This document shows, one piece after another, positions 1 to 10,006 of a stretch of 64,000 bases of DNA; the stretch's first letter is position 1, and each line of letters begins with the position of its first letter. A model generated the notes under the pieces. The model searched no databases. It saw only the letters and a program-made list of their open reading frames with translations, and was not told the origin of the DNA. The position numbers were made by a program, and so were the translations under genes. Origin of the DNA: Shewanella litorisediminis (GTDB taxonomy: Bacteria; Pseudomonadota; Gammaproteobacteria; Enterobacterales; Shewanellaceae); assembly GCF_016834455.1 (NCBI RefSeq), contig NZ_CP069213.1:3139501-3203500 (forward strand). Direction: 5' to 3'.

Positions 1-450
1 AAGTGGGGCTGTTCTGTCTTCGCGATGCTCTTTAAACACACCCGTTTCATGTAACTTTTGGTGCAGACTGCCACCAAAGGCCACGTTCATTTCCTGGAAG
101 CCACGGCATATACCCAGTACCGGTACGCCTGCTGCGATAGCCGCCTTAATCAAGGGCAAGGTGGTGGCATCACGACGGGGATCATGATGAGTTCCCGGCT
201 CGCTGGCCGGCCCCGAATAGTGATGTGGTTCGACATTGGAAGGTGAACCCGTGAACAGAATGCCGTCCAGGCGCTCAAGCAACAATTCCGTTGGCATACC
301 ATCACCAATAGAAGGAATGATAAGCGGCCAACCGCCTGTGCCATTAATCACACCTAAGAGATATTTTTCTCCCACCGTATTAAACGTCTGCAGTCCAATC
401 GGGGTATTACAGGCAGAGACACCAATCAGGGGTATCGTGGCGTCAGACAT
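1..450 (-). CDS. puuD: Gamma-glutamyl-GABA hydrolase (PuuD-like), partial
   Basis: The gene runs off the left edge; the first 150 residues are visible. It is a class I glutamine amidotransferase-type peptidase: the nucleophile elbow GICRGFQEMN is present with Cys at residue 115, as in the peptidase C26 / PuuD family. PuuD releases GABA from gamma-glutamyl-GABA in the cytoplasm, the last step of the gamma-glutamylated putrescine pathway. The start ATG at 450 has a good ribosome binding site (AAGGTG). puuR, puuB and puuC lie beside it, which supports the assignment. The catalytic His/Glu of the C-terminal half lie outside the window. Confidence 0.9.
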   Translation of the reverse strand, partial: MSDATIPLIGVSACNTPIGLQTFNTVGEKYLLGVINGTGGWPLIIPSIGDGMPTELLLERLDGILFTGSPSNVEPHHYSGPASEPGTHHDPRRDATTLPLIKAAIAAGVPVLGICRGFQEMNVAFGGSLHQKLHETGVFKEHREDRTAPL

Positions 451-776
451 ACTTCACCTTGCAGTTGATTCAGTGTTTGAGTTTTGTGATCGCCCTCAAA
501 CTCGGCGTTCATTTTTTCACACAGTACACGGAAATATTGAACGAGGCAATAGCCCACTTACCTCTGCGCAGCACTTTTATAACAATAAAATTTTATCCGC
601 TAACAATCAGCCACTTAGGCTAATACAGCCCATATAAACACGTTGTGAAGCCCGGAGGTTTCGCCCGCAGCCAGTGGGATAAAAAGGAAATAACCGCCTG
701 AGAGCCGAATTCGAAAAGCGGCCATATTTGGTTAAAATTATTTACATCAGTGTTTGAAATGGTGGCAGCCAGCCAC

Positions 777-835
777 CCAAAAGAGTGCAAAGTGGCAATT
801 GATGGCGCAAAGCGCCCCAAAAGGGTGCAAAAGTG
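777..835. repeat. Direct repeat CCAAAAGRGTGCAAA, two copies
   Basis: Copies at 777-794 and 817-835 read CCAAAAGAGTGCAAAGTG and CCAAAAGGGTGCAAAAGTG, 40 bases apart. Both carry GTGCAAA, the core of the 12-base element found upstream of puuR/puuB and of the transaminase gene. They may be PuuR sites for puuD, or only a local duplication. Confidence 0.5.
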
Positions 836-840
836 ACAGA

Positions 841-873
841 TACAACAACGGCCCTTGAAGGGCCGTTGTTGTA
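841..873. terminator. Hairpin downstream of puuR
   Basis: A perfect 14-bp inverted repeat (841-854 with 860-873) and 5-base loop lies 16 bases past the puuR stop codon. There is no long T tract on either strand, so termination may be partial. Confidence 0.6.
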
Positions 874-889
874 TTTGAACGGGAAAGTA

Positions 890-1453
890 TCAGAAGTTGG
901 CAGGTGTAGTGGCACTGACCAGATGGCAAGGCTCATCGAAGGGATTTCTGAACCTGTGGGGCAATTCGCTGTTGAAGTAATAGCTGTCACCGGCTTCGAG
1001 CACAAACACCTCGTCACCTACTGTCAGCTCGAATTTGCCTTCAATCACCAGCGCGGCCTCTTCGCCAACGTGCTTGAGCATCTCTTCACCGGTATCCGCA
1101 CCGGGAGGATAAATCTCACTCATCACCGACATGGCCCGGTTGGGATAGTCACGGCCAATCAGCTTGAACTCCAGGGGACCTGTACCAATATCCAGCAGCT
1201 CGTCGGCGCGATAGACAATCTTTTGTTCGGCAGATGCCGAGTCGCCGATAGAGAAAAACTCCACCAGCGACATAGGTATGCCGGCCAACACTTTTTTCAG
1301 TGAACTCACCGACGGGCTCACGCTGTTTTTCTCAATCATTGAGATGGTACTGTTGGTCACACCGGCACGCTTGGCAAGCTCACGCTGAGACAAGCCTTTC
1401 ATTTTCCGGACTGCTTTGAGACTGGCTCCGATATCCAAATTTGTCACCCCCAA
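890..1453 (-). CDS. puuR: XRE-cupin transcriptional regulator, PuuR-like
   Basis: This 187-residue protein has an N-terminal XRE helix-turn-helix (about residues 7-61, with RELAKRAGVTNSTISMIEK) and a C-terminal cupin (about 110-180). The architecture is that of PuuR, the putrescine-responsive repressor of the puu genes. It lies between puuD (same strand) and divergent puuB, as expected for a local repressor. The start is uncertain: the frame offers TTG at 1453 or GTG at 1447, with no clear ribosome binding site, and the frame is closed upstream by a TGA. The 12-base element at 1481-1492 lies just upstream and could mediate autoregulation. Confidence 0.88.
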   Translation of the reverse strand: MGVTNLDIGASLKAVRKMKGLSQRELAKRAGVTNSTISMIEKNSVSPSVSSLKKVLAGIPMSLVEFFSIGDSASAEQKIVYRADELLDIGTGPLEFKLIGRDYPNRAMSVMSEIYPPGADTGEEMLKHVGEEAALVIEGKFELTVGDEVFVLEAGDSYYFNSELPHRFRNPFDEPCHLVSATTPANF

Positions 1454-1480
1454 ACAGGTTCAGTTATCTGCACAGCAGAT

Positions 1481-1492
1481 AAAGTGCAAATT
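1481..1492. promoter_or_regulatory. Candidate PuuR operator (AAAGTGCAAATT)
   Basis: AAAGTGCAAATT lies in the puuR/puuB divergent promoter region. Its exact reverse complement, AATTTGCACTTT, occurs at 4858-4869 in the puuC/transaminase divergent region. Assignment to PuuR is inference from position. Confidence 0.5.
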
Positions 1493-1733
1493 ATCTATCC
1501 CGACCGTGAGTACCGCCAAACAATCTCAGGACCGGAAAACAAATTTTCTCAAGCAAACTCAATTAACTGCAATGCGCAAATGGATTAAGGCAGGGCGCAG
1601 CAAATGAGAATACGCATTGTATTTTAGCGGTATTGTGTGTTAAATAAAATGCACACGTATGTTTATCCGCAAAAAGTGTGATGAGTATACAGAGACAAGA
1701 CCAATTTACAATAAAAACAGCGTCGGAGCCCTT

Positions 1734-3041
1734 ATGGCAAACAAATCTCCCATCCACAGCGATAAGTACCCGGATTCATTCTATTTTGCGACGGCAAAAG
1801 AGTTATATCAGTATCCCGTACTGGACAGCACCATCGATGTGGATGTCTGTGTGGTGGGAGGCGGTTTCAGTGGGCTCAACACCGCTATCGAACTGCGCCA
1901 AAAAGGCTTCAGCGTCGCGCTGCTGGAAGCCAAGCGCGTAGGCTGGGGTGCCTCGGGTCGTAACGGTGGCGAGCTTATCCGTGGTATTGGCCACGGACTG
2001 GAGCAATTTCACAACACCATTGGCCAGGAAGGCATCGACGCCATCACCCAAATGGGATTTGAAGCGGTTGAAATTGTCCGGAATCGGGTTGCCGAACACA
2101 ATATCGACTGCGACCTGGCCATGGGCTATTGCGATCTGGCAGTCAAACCCAGGCATATGGTTGAACTTGCTGAAGAATTCGAACATCTGAAAACGGCAGG
2201 TTACCGCCAGGACATTAAACTGCTGCAAAAGGCAGATTTAGGGGAAGTCATAGGCTCTGACTGCTATCAGGGCGCCCTGGTCGACATGGGCAGTGGTCAT
2301 TTACATCCCTTAAACCTGGCCCTCGGTGAAGCCAGGGTCGCCCGTGAGCTGGGTGTACAGATTTTTGAATACAGCGCTGCCACCAAAATCATCAAGGGAG
2401 ATAAGCCCAGGGTAATCACCGAAAAAGGCGAAGTGACCTGTCGTTATCTGGTGCTTGCCGGCAACGCCTACATAGGCCATAAGCTGGAACCTTATGTGGG
2501 CGGAAAGGTATTGCCCGCCGGCAGCTACCTGCTGGCGACCGAGCCCTTGAGCCCCGACCTGCAACAGGAAATCATCCCCAAAAATATGGCCTTTGCCGAC
2601 ATGCGCATTGCACTGGATTATTTCCACCTCTCCGCCGATGGGCGTTTGCTGTTTGGTGGCCTCTGTACCTATTCAGGCAAGGACCCCAGCAACATTGAAG
2701 CCGCACTGAGGCCAAATCTGGAGCGGGTATTCCCCAAACTCAAGGGTGTTCGTATCGATTATCAATGGGGCGGCATGATTGGAATTGGTGCCAACCGCTT
2801 ACCTCAGCTTGGACGCCTGCCGGATGCACCCAATATTTTCTTCGCCCAGGCTTACTCGGGTCATGGCGTCAATGCGACCCACATGATGGCAAAGCTGCTC
2901 GCCGACGCCATTGCTGGTCAGGCAGAACGTTTTGATGTGTTCGCCAAGGTGAAACATATGACCTTCCCCGGCGGCCCTGCGCTGCGCTCACCGCTGCTGG
3001 CAGCGGGTATGCTGTACCACCGCTTTATGGATATTTTTTAA
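1734..3041 (+). CDS. puuB: Gamma-glutamylputrescine oxidoreductase (FAD-dependent), PuuB-like
   Basis: A 435-residue DAO-family flavoprotein. The Rossmann motif GGGFSG is at residues 42-47, followed by the ERSGWGASGRNGGE-like segment (here RVGWGASGRNGGE), and a C-terminal AYSGHGVN motif typical of this family. PuuB oxidises gamma-glutamylputrescine to gamma-glutamyl-gamma-aminobutyraldehyde with release of ammonia and H2O2. ATG 1734 is chosen because GGAG lies a few bases upstream; an upstream in-frame codon at 1659 has no such site. It is divergent from puuR and convergent with puuC. Specificity within the DAO family rests on the puu context. Confidence 0.87.
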   Translation: MANKSPIHSDKYPDSFYFATAKELYQYPVLDSTIDVDVCVVGGGFSGLNTAIELRQKGFSVALLEAKRVGWGASGRNGGELIRGIGHGLEQFHNTIGQEGIDAITQMGFEAVEIVRNRVAEHNIDCDLAMGYCDLAVKPRHMVELAEEFEHLKTAGYRQDIKLLQKADLGEVIGSDCYQGALVDMGSGHLHPLNLALGEARVARELGVQIFEYSAATKIIKGDKPRVITEKGEVTCRYLVLAGNAYIGHKLEPYVGGKVLPAGSYLLATEPLSPDLQQEIIPKNMAFADMRIALDYFHLSADGRLLFGGLCTYSGKDPSNIEAALRPNLERVFPKLKGVRIDYQWGGMIGIGANRLPQLGRLPDAPNIFFAQAYSGHGVNATHMMAKLLADAIAGQAERFDVFAKVKHMTFPGGPALRSPLLAAGMLYHRFMDIF

Positions 3042-3060
3042 CGGCATAGTGATAGTGCCA

Positions 3061-3092
3061 AAAAGAAACCCGCCAAATGGCGGGTTTCTTTT
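3061..3092. terminator. Bidirectional terminator puuB / puuC
   Basis: A 14-bp perfect stem (3061-3074 with 3079-3092) with an AAAT loop, ending in TTTCTTTT on one strand and preceded by AAAAGAAA, lies between the convergent puuB and puuC genes. It can serve both. Confidence 0.9.
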
Positions 3093-3106
3093 CACTCGGG
3101 TAACAC

Positions 3107-4603
3107 TCAGAGCGCTATCCAGGTCGCCTTCACTTCGGTGTATTTCTCAAAGGCATGCAGCGATTTATCCCTGCCATTGCCTGACTGTTTATAGCCACCG
3201 AAAGGCGCAGTCATATCACCACCGTCGTAGTGGTTAATCCACACCATGCCGCTGCGAAGTGCCTTGGCAGTTTTATGGGCCTTACTGATGTCAGAGGTCC
3301 ACACCCCGGCGGCAAGGCCATAGATAGTGTCGTTGGCAATGGCTACCGCTTCATCCATGCCATCAAAGGTGATTACCGACATCACAGGGCCAAAAATCTC
3401 CTCACGGGCGATTTTCATCTGATTGGTTACCCCATCAAACACAGTCGGCGCAACATACACACCGCCGGTTTCGGCAAGCACCTGGCTGCCGCCACACATC
3501 AGCTTGGCGCCTTCATCGTGACCGGCTTTGATATAGCCAAGCACGGTATCCAGCTGCTGCTTATCCACGACAGCACCGCAGGTGGTGGCAGGGTCCAGCG
3601 GATGACCGGGCTGCCAAGCCTCCATTTCCTTGACGATAAGCTTAAGCAGCTCGTCTTTTACCCCGGACTCCACCAAGAGGCGAGAACCCGCGGTACACAC
3701 TTCCCCCTGGTTAAAGGCAATGGCTGAGGCGGCGGCTTCGGCGGCGGCTTTCAGATCAGGCGCGTCATTGAATACGATGTTGGGGCTTTTGCCACCGGCT
3801 TCGAGCCAGACACGTTTCATGTTGGACTGACCGGCATACACCATCAACTGCTTGGCTATCTTGGTGGAGCCTGTGAACACCAGGGTGTCCACATCCATAT
3901 GCAGTGCCAATGCCTGGCCCACTGTGTGGCCAAAACCCGGCAATACGTTGAGCACCCCATCGGGAAGCCCGGCTTCTTTGGCGAGCTGCGCCATGCGAAT
4001 GGCGGTCAGTGGAGATTTTTCTGAGGGTTTGAGCACCACGCTGTTACCTGTGGCAAGGGCTGGCCCCAGCTTCCAACAGGCCATCAGCATCGGGAAGTTC
4101 CAGGGCACGATGGCAGCCACCACCCCGACAGGTTCGCGGGTGATCATGCCGATCTCATTGTGCGGCGTCGGGGCCAGCTCATCGTAAATTTTATCAATGG
4201 CCTCACCCGACCAGCGAATGGCGCGGGCGGCACCGGCGACATCCACCGCCTTTGAGTGCGCGATGGGCTTACCCATATCGAGAGTTTCCAGCAGCGCCAG
4301 CTCGTCGGCATGCTCTTCCAGCAGTTCGGCAAAGCGAATCATCACCTTTTTACGTTTTACCGGTGATTGCAAAGACCAGACTCCGGACTCGAACACCTCA
4401 CGTGCATTGGCAACGGCGATATCGGCATCGGCCTGCTGACAGCTGGCCACCTGAGTCAGCAAACGGCCATCCACAGGACTGATGCAGTCAAAGGTTTCTT
4501 TGCCAACGGCATCGCAATACTGGCCGTTAATAAAGGCTTTACCATTGATTTCAAGGCGCTGTGCCATTGCTTCCCATTCGCTGCGGCTTTGGGGTGTACT
4601 CAT
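3107..4603 (-). CDS. puuC: Gamma-glutamyl-gamma-aminobutyraldehyde dehydrogenase (PuuC-like ALDH)
   Basis: This is a full-length (498 residue) NAD(P)-dependent aldehyde dehydrogenase. It has the PWNFPMLMACWKLGPAL core, the LEAGGKSP segment with the general-base Glu, and the nucleophile in GEVCTAG at Cys303. PuuC turns gamma-glutamyl-gamma-aminobutyraldehyde into gamma-glutamyl-GABA, and family members also accept 3-aminopropanal and similar aldehydes. The gene is convergent with puuB and shares its terminator, and is divergent from the transaminase gene. Function is assigned from family plus puu context. Confidence 0.88.
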   Translation of the reverse strand: MSTPQSRSEWEAMAQRLEINGKAFINGQYCDAVGKETFDCISPVDGRLLTQVASCQQADADIAVANAREVFESGVWSLQSPVKRKKVMIRFAELLEEHADELALLETLDMGKPIAHSKAVDVAGAARAIRWSGEAIDKIYDELAPTPHNEIGMITREPVGVVAAIVPWNFPMLMACWKLGPALATGNSVVLKPSEKSPLTAIRMAQLAKEAGLPDGVLNVLPGFGHTVGQALALHMDVDTLVFTGSTKIAKQLMVYAGQSNMKRVWLEAGGKSPNIVFNDAPDLKAAAEAAASAIAFNQGEVCTAGSRLLVESGVKDELLKLIVKEMEAWQPGHPLDPATTCGAVVDKQQLDTVLGYIKAGHDEGAKLMCGGSQVLAETGGVYVAPTVFDGVTNQMKIAREEIFGPVMSVITFDGMDEAVAIANDTIYGLAAGVWTSDISKAHKTAKALRSGMVWINHYDGGDMTAPFGGYKQSGNGRDKSLHAFEKYTEVKATWIAL

Positions 4604-4983
4604 GATGACTCCGTATCTGTGACTGTTATGGTTATTGATTTCGGGTTTTCGGGATGCAGGTCTGGTTTACGCCAAAGAGTTGTTCTCTCCGCGGGTCCAG
4701 CAAGACGGGAAGTACCCACTGGTTGAATCAACAAAGGCAGCGATACAGCGGCTTCATCACATCGACTTACCTGCATCGCCCTGCTTTGTGTGCGGTCCCG
4801 AAAACGGACACTGGGCTCAGATTACGCTCAGGCATTGAGCATTTCAATATTTTTTACAATTTGCACTTTTTTGCCACAAATAAATGCACAAGGGTATTCC
4901 ATGTTCATTATTTCTGACATAGCATAGCGAATATCAATCACCTTAAAAACTCAAACAACCGATAGGATCAAGGTAAATAATGT
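4604..4983. other. Divergent promoter region puuC / transaminase
   Basis: This is a 380-base non-coding region between divergent genes. It contains the operator candidate AATTTGCACTTT (4858-4869), immediately preceded by a -10-like TACAAT (4855-4860), and AAATGCACA at 4882-4890, which also occurs at 1647-1655 upstream of puuB. No credible gene is seen; small open frames here lack ribosome binding sites. Confidence 0.6.
4858..4869. promoter_or_regulatory. Second copy of the candidate PuuR operator
   Basis: AATTTGCACTTT is the exact reverse complement of 1481-1492. It abuts a TACAAT -10-like hexamer, so a repressor bound here would block transcription of the transaminase-mmsA-cupin genes. Confidence 0.5.
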
Positions 4984-6324
4984 ATGGTCGACTTCAACGC
5001 AATTACAGGACAAGACACACCGTCCCTTGAGCATTACTGGATGCCGTTCACCGCGAACCGCCAGTTCAAAGCCAGCCCACGATTGCTGGCCAGTGCAGAG
5101 GGTATGTTTTACAAAGATGTTGACGGCAATCCGGTACTGGATTCCACCGCGGGCCTTTGGTGTTGTAACGCCGGCCACGGCAGAAAGAAAATCAGTGAAG
5201 CTGTCAGCCACCAAATCCGTGAATTGGATTACGCCCCTTCATTCCAAATGGGCCACCCACTGGCATTCGAACTGGCCAGCCGCCTCGCCGACATAGCGCC
5301 GGCAGGACTGAACCGCATCTTCTTTACCAATTCAGGCAGTGAATCTGTCGATACGGCACTGAAAATGGCGCTTGCCTACCACAGAGCCAATGGCCAGCCC
5401 ACCCGCACCCGCTTTATTGGCCGTGAACTTGGCTATCATGGCGTTGGCTTTGGCGGCATCTCCGTGGGCGGTATCGGCAACAACCGCCGTACTTTCAGCC
5501 AGCAATTGCTGCAGGGCGTCGACCACCTGCCCCATACGCTGGACATCGCCAACAACGCCTTCTCACGAGGTTTTCCCGCCCATGGCCTCGAAAAAGCCGA
5601 GGTGCTGGAACAACTCATTACCCTCCACGGTGCGGAAAACATCGCCGCCGTTATCGTTGAGCCCATGTCTGGCTCCGCTGGCGTGATTCTTCCGCCTCAG
5701 GGTTACCTCAAGCGTCTGCGCGATATCACCAAGAAACATGGCATCTTGCTGATTTTTGATGAAGTCATCACAGGTTTTGGCCGTGTTGGTGACGCCTTTG
5801 CCAGCCAGCGCTGGGGCGTTGTGCCCGATTTGATGACCACAGCCAAAGCACTCAACAATGGTGCTATTCCCATGGGAGCTGTGTTCGTGAGCCAGGATGT
5901 ACATGATGCCTGCATGACTGGCCCAGAGGAACTGATTGAATTCTTCCATGGTTATACCTATTCCGGCCATCCGGTCGCGGCAGCGGCCGCGCTGGCAACA
6001 CTGGATATTTATCAGGAAGAAAAACTGTTTGATCGTACCAAGGAACTCGAAGGCTACTGGGAAGATGCGGTCCACAGTTTGAGAGACCTGCCAAATGTGA
6101 TTGATATCCGCAACACAGGTCTGGTCGCCGGGGTGCAACTGTCACCCAATGATGAAGGCCCGGGGCGCCGGGGCTACAAGGTATTCGAGCGCTGCTTCAG
6201 AAACGGCACCCTGGTGAGGGTCACCGGCGACATCATTGCCATGTCTCCGCCACTTATCGTGGAAAAGCAGCACATCGACCAAATCATTAATACCCTCGGC
6301 GACGCCATTCGCGCCGTTGGATGA
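4984..6324 (+). CDS. Omega-amino acid:pyruvate aminotransferase (class III, PLP)
   Basis: A 446-residue class III aminotransferase. The N-terminal HYWMPFTANRQFK segment is characteristic of the beta-alanine/omega-amino acid:pyruvate transaminase branch. Further marks are the IFDEVITGFGR motif and the PLP lysine in TTAKALNNG (Lys288). Likely reaction: beta-alanine (or GABA) plus pyruvate to malonate (or succinate) semialdehyde plus alanine. The ribosome binding site AAGGT lies about 9 bases before the ATG. mmsA follows after 42 bases, so the pair would carry beta-alanine to acetyl-CoA. Preference for beta-alanine rather than GABA or putrescine is inferred from the mmsA neighbour. Confidence 0.85.
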   Translation: MVDFNAITGQDTPSLEHYWMPFTANRQFKASPRLLASAEGMFYKDVDGNPVLDSTAGLWCCNAGHGRKKISEAVSHQIRELDYAPSFQMGHPLAFELASRLADIAPAGLNRIFFTNSGSESVDTALKMALAYHRANGQPTRTRFIGRELGYHGVGFGGISVGGIGNNRRTFSQQLLQGVDHLPHTLDIANNAFSRGFPAHGLEKAEVLEQLITLHGAENIAAVIVEPMSGSAGVILPPQGYLKRLRDITKKHGILLIFDEVITGFGRVGDAFASQRWGVVPDLMTTAKALNNGAIPMGAVFVSQDVHDACMTGPEELIEFFHGYTYSGHPVAAAAALATLDIYQEEKLFDRTKELEGYWEDAVHSLRDLPNVIDIRNTGLVAGVQLSPNDEGPGRRGYKVFERCFRNGTLVRVTGDIIAMSPPLIVEKQHIDQIINTLGDAIRAVG

Positions 6325-6366
6325 CCCCTTTGCCAGCACAGAATTAACAGGTAGCCAAAGATACCC

Positions 6367-7857
<1,491 letters not shown>

Positions 7858-7865
7858 GCAGATGC

Positions 7866-7883
7866 GGGGCACACCTGTGCCCC
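7866..7883 (+). other. Intergenic hairpin mmsA / cupin
   Basis: A perfect 8-bp stem GGGGCACA / TGTGCCCC with a CC loop sits in the 39-base gap between mmsA and the cupin gene. There is no T tract, so it is more likely an mRNA stability or processing element than a terminator. Confidence 0.4.
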
Positions 7884-7896
7884 CTTCGGAGCAACA

Positions 7897-8262
7897 ATGA
7901 CTGCAAAAATATCTGATATACAGCGATTTTCGGCATCAAACGCCCAAACAGAGCAATATTTCCTTCCCGAGGAAAAACGCCTTGATGGCAATCCGCTGCA
8001 ATCGCTAACCAACCACTATTCCAGCCCCTGTGGCCAGTTTCACGCTGGGGTTTGGCAGAGTGCTGGCGGTAAATGGAATGTCAACTATACTGAACACGAA
8101 TTTTGTGACATTCTCGAAGGGTCCAGCATTATCTGCGACAGCGAAGGTAACTGCCTGACCGTGGAAGCTGGAGACAAGTTCGTTATCCCCGCCGGTTTTA
8201 AAGGCACATGGGAGGTGGTTGAACATTGCCGCAAGATCTATGTGATTTTTGAGCAAAGCTAA
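7897..8262 (+). CDS. Small cupin-domain protein
   Basis: A 121-residue single-domain cupin. The pattern GGKWNVNYTEHEFCDILEGS followed by VEAGDKFVIPAGFKGTWEV fits the DUF861 / ureidoglycine-aminohydrolase-like cupins. No signal peptide. GGAG lies 6 bases before the ATG. As the third gene after the transaminase and mmsA, it probably belongs to polyamine or beta-alanine catabolism, but its reaction is unknown. Small cupins of this kind are commonly found in puu-type clusters. Confidence 0.8.
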   Translation: MTAKISDIQRFSASNAQTEQYFLPEEKRLDGNPLQSLTNHYSSPCGQFHAGVWQSAGGKWNVNYTEHEFCDILEGSSIICDSEGNCLTVEAGDKFVIPAGFKGTWEVVEHCRKIYVIFEQS

Positions 8263-8370
8263 CAGGTAAACCCGCCATGAGGTCACAGCCAAGTGCTGAT
8301 GTTTGGCAATAAATGTGAACGTGCGAATTAACGTCGTCACTGTCAACAAAAGTAAAATGGAGAATCAAGC

Positions 8371-9099
8371 GTGGATAAATATTTCAATAAAAACAAGCTT
8401 GCTAAGCTGACTGGGATCCTTCTGACAGGTGCGCTGCTGTCCCCTTTGGCCAACGCCGGTGAACTGACCGGTGAAGTTGGGGTGGCCAACGATTACCGCT
8501 TCCGTGGCATATCGCAAACTGACAGTGGTTTCCAGGTTTCTGCAGGCATTGATTATGCCGCCGACTCAGGCTTCTTCGTGGGTGCCTGGGCCAGTAACGT
8601 GGACTTCGGTGAAGACGATGACACCAATATTGAATTGGACATCTATGCCGGTTACTACCATGAAGTCAGTGACGATCTGTCGTTCGACGTCACCATCTAT
8701 CGCTACAACTATTTCGGTGAAACCAGCGATTACGATTACTTCGAAGGCACCGTTGGCGCCGATTTCCATGGTTTCCGTGCTGCTTACTGGTACACCAACG
8801 ACTACAGCGGTTCAGACTACGACTACCATTACCTGGAGTTGAACTACAGCTGGGAATTTGCTGAAAACTGGAGCCTGGACCTGCACATAGGTAACAACTT
8901 CGGCGATGCGATTGAAGATGAAGATTTCGGCTTTGGCGATACCTTTATCGATTACTCCATCGGTGTGTCTACCGAAGTGGCCGGTTTTGGTCTGTCTCTG
9001 GCCTGGCTCGATACCAACCTGGATGACGATGTACAGATCACTGACGATCTGTTCAATACCGAAGGCACAGTGCTCGCCAGCGTAAGCTACGCCTTCTGA
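8371..9099 (+). CDS. TorF-family putative porin (Gcw_chp)
   Basis: A 242-residue exported protein with signal peptide ending around residue 29 (SPLANA-GE). The mature part is an alternating aromatic/acidic beta-barrel-like chain starting GEVGVANDYRFRGISQTDS, the signature of the Gcw_chp / TorF family, and ends in a C-terminal Phe. It should reside in the outer membrane. The start is GTG 8371 with GGAG 10 bases upstream. It follows the catabolic genes, so it may admit their substrates, but it could be a separate unit. The terminator at 9131-9157 closes it. Confidence 0.85.
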   Translation: MDKYFNKNKLAKLTGILLTGALLSPLANAGELTGEVGVANDYRFRGISQTDSGFQVSAGIDYAADSGFFVGAWASNVDFGEDDDTNIELDIYAGYYHEVSDDLSFDVTIYRYNYFGETSDYDYFEGTVGADFHGFRAAYWYTNDYSGSDYDYHYLELNYSWEFAENWSLDLHIGNNFGDAIEDEDFGFGDTFIDYSIGVSTEVAGFGLSLAWLDTNLDDDVQITDDLFNTEGTVLASVSYAF

Positions 9100-9130
9100 T
9101 CCCAGGTCTTTCTCCCTTCCCCCCCAAACA

Positions 9131-9157
9131 AAAACCGCCCAATCGGGCGGTTTTTTT
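9131..9157. terminator. Bidirectional terminator after the TorF-like gene
   Basis: Arms AAAACCGCCC (9131-9140) and GGGCGGTTTT (9145-9154) with an AATC loop and a seven-T tail. It lies between converging genes and touches the stop region of the minus-strand gene at 9156. Confidence 0.92.
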
Positions 9158-9377
9158 ATTTCACCTGGTTCACCCGCGGCACATCTCCGCAGTCTATTTG
9201 ATGTTTCAACTCACGCCAATAACGGCTGAGTTCGGTCAACGGCTGATGCCGCTCAGGGAAGTGGCTGCGCATGTTTTCTATCAGGCGGGCTTGTTTGTCA
9301 CACATCTGCGACCAGGCTTTGGCGTTGGTAAGGGGCATGGGGTCATCCTTAACGTGAGTGGGGTTCCTGTCTTGCAT
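9156..9377 (-). CDS. Small hypothetical protein
   Basis: A 73-residue soluble, charged protein (AWSQMCDKQARLIENMRSHF, then ELSRYWRELKHQIDCGD) predicted to be mainly helical. No family recognised. The second of two tandem ATGs (9377) is chosen because AGGA lies 5 bases upstream. A strong shared terminator directly at its 3' end supports it being a real transcription unit. Confidence 0.55.
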   Translation of the reverse strand: MQDRNPTHVKDDPMPLTNAKAWSQMCDKQARLIENMRSHFPERHQPLTELSRYWRELKHQIDCGDVPRVNQVK

Positions 9378-9482
9378 CATAAATCCTGGGCGCCATATCT
9401 CAAGGTTGCAAATGAGACCTTGTGCACTTTTTTTATAAAAAGTTAAGGCGTATCTTTAACAAAAAACGCCGGGGAATTTTTT

Positions 9483-9827
9483 ATGTTAGCTAACCTTTTG
9501 AAACTGCTTTTTATCGCTATTGGTGTGTACATTCTTTATCGGCTCATCTTTGGGGGTAAAAAAGGCCTGTCGCTGTTCGAGATGCATTTTAAGGAAGGTC
9601 GCATGACCAGCCACAAGGGAAAAATTCCGGAAAAATTTGAGCGCGAGTGCAGAAACCTGGCCAAAGCAGAAAAGCTGACCTGTACTATCCGCGCTGAACG
9701 CCTCGGCGATGTACGCTTACATATTTCGGCAAATGTGCCAGATAATCTGACTCAGCGGATCCGCAATCTGTTTCCTTTTGAGCTGTACGACAAAAAAGCC
9801 GTGGATAATAGTAAGCAAAGCATCTGA
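9483..9827 (+). CDS. DUF3634 family membrane-anchored protein
   Basis: A 114-residue protein with one N-terminal transmembrane helix (about residues 4-22) followed by a basic cytoplasmic domain with the segment GRMTSHKGKIPEKFERECR, matching the DUF3634 proteins common in Shewanella and Vibrio. Function is unknown. GGGGA lies upstream of the ATG. It is a single-gene unit closed by the terminator at 9851-9880. Confidence 0.8.
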   Translation: MLANLLKLLFIAIGVYILYRLIFGGKKGLSLFEMHFKEGRMTSHKGKIPEKFERECRNLAKAEKLTCTIRAERLGDVRLHISANVPDNLTQRIRNLFPFELYDKKAVDNSKQSI

Positions 9828-9850
9828 ATTACCACACTTCAGCTTCCGTT

Positions 9851-9880
9851 AAACGCCGACATTTGTGTCGGCGTTTTTGT
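9851..9880 (+). terminator. Terminator after DUF3634 gene
   Basis: A 10-bp stem (9851-9860 with 9867-9876) rich in GC, with a run of five T, 23 bases after the stop codon. Confidence 0.9.
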
Positions 9881-10006
9881 GATCTGAGCCACCACGACTC
9901 ATTCACCACATAAATGTCAAAACCATTTTTAAGTGAGTTTATCGAAATAACCAGGTTCTCTAATATGGCTCCATCGGCGAACGCCTACTCATAAAGGAAC
10001 ACCAAG

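Larger units (their letters stand above)
451..889. other. Intergenic region between puuR and puuD
   Basis: These 439 bases have no convincing gene. They hold the puuR terminator hairpin (841-873), two copies of an 18-19 base direct repeat (777-794 and 817-835) containing GTGCAAA, and AT-rich DNA around 570-610 that probably carries the puuD promoter. The short open frames here have no ribosome binding sites and no recognisable protein features. Confidence 0.6.

Noticed and set aside
4635-4838. Small open frame in the puuC/transaminase gap
   Set aside because: No ribosome binding site and no recognisable features; the region is better explained as a regulatory region.
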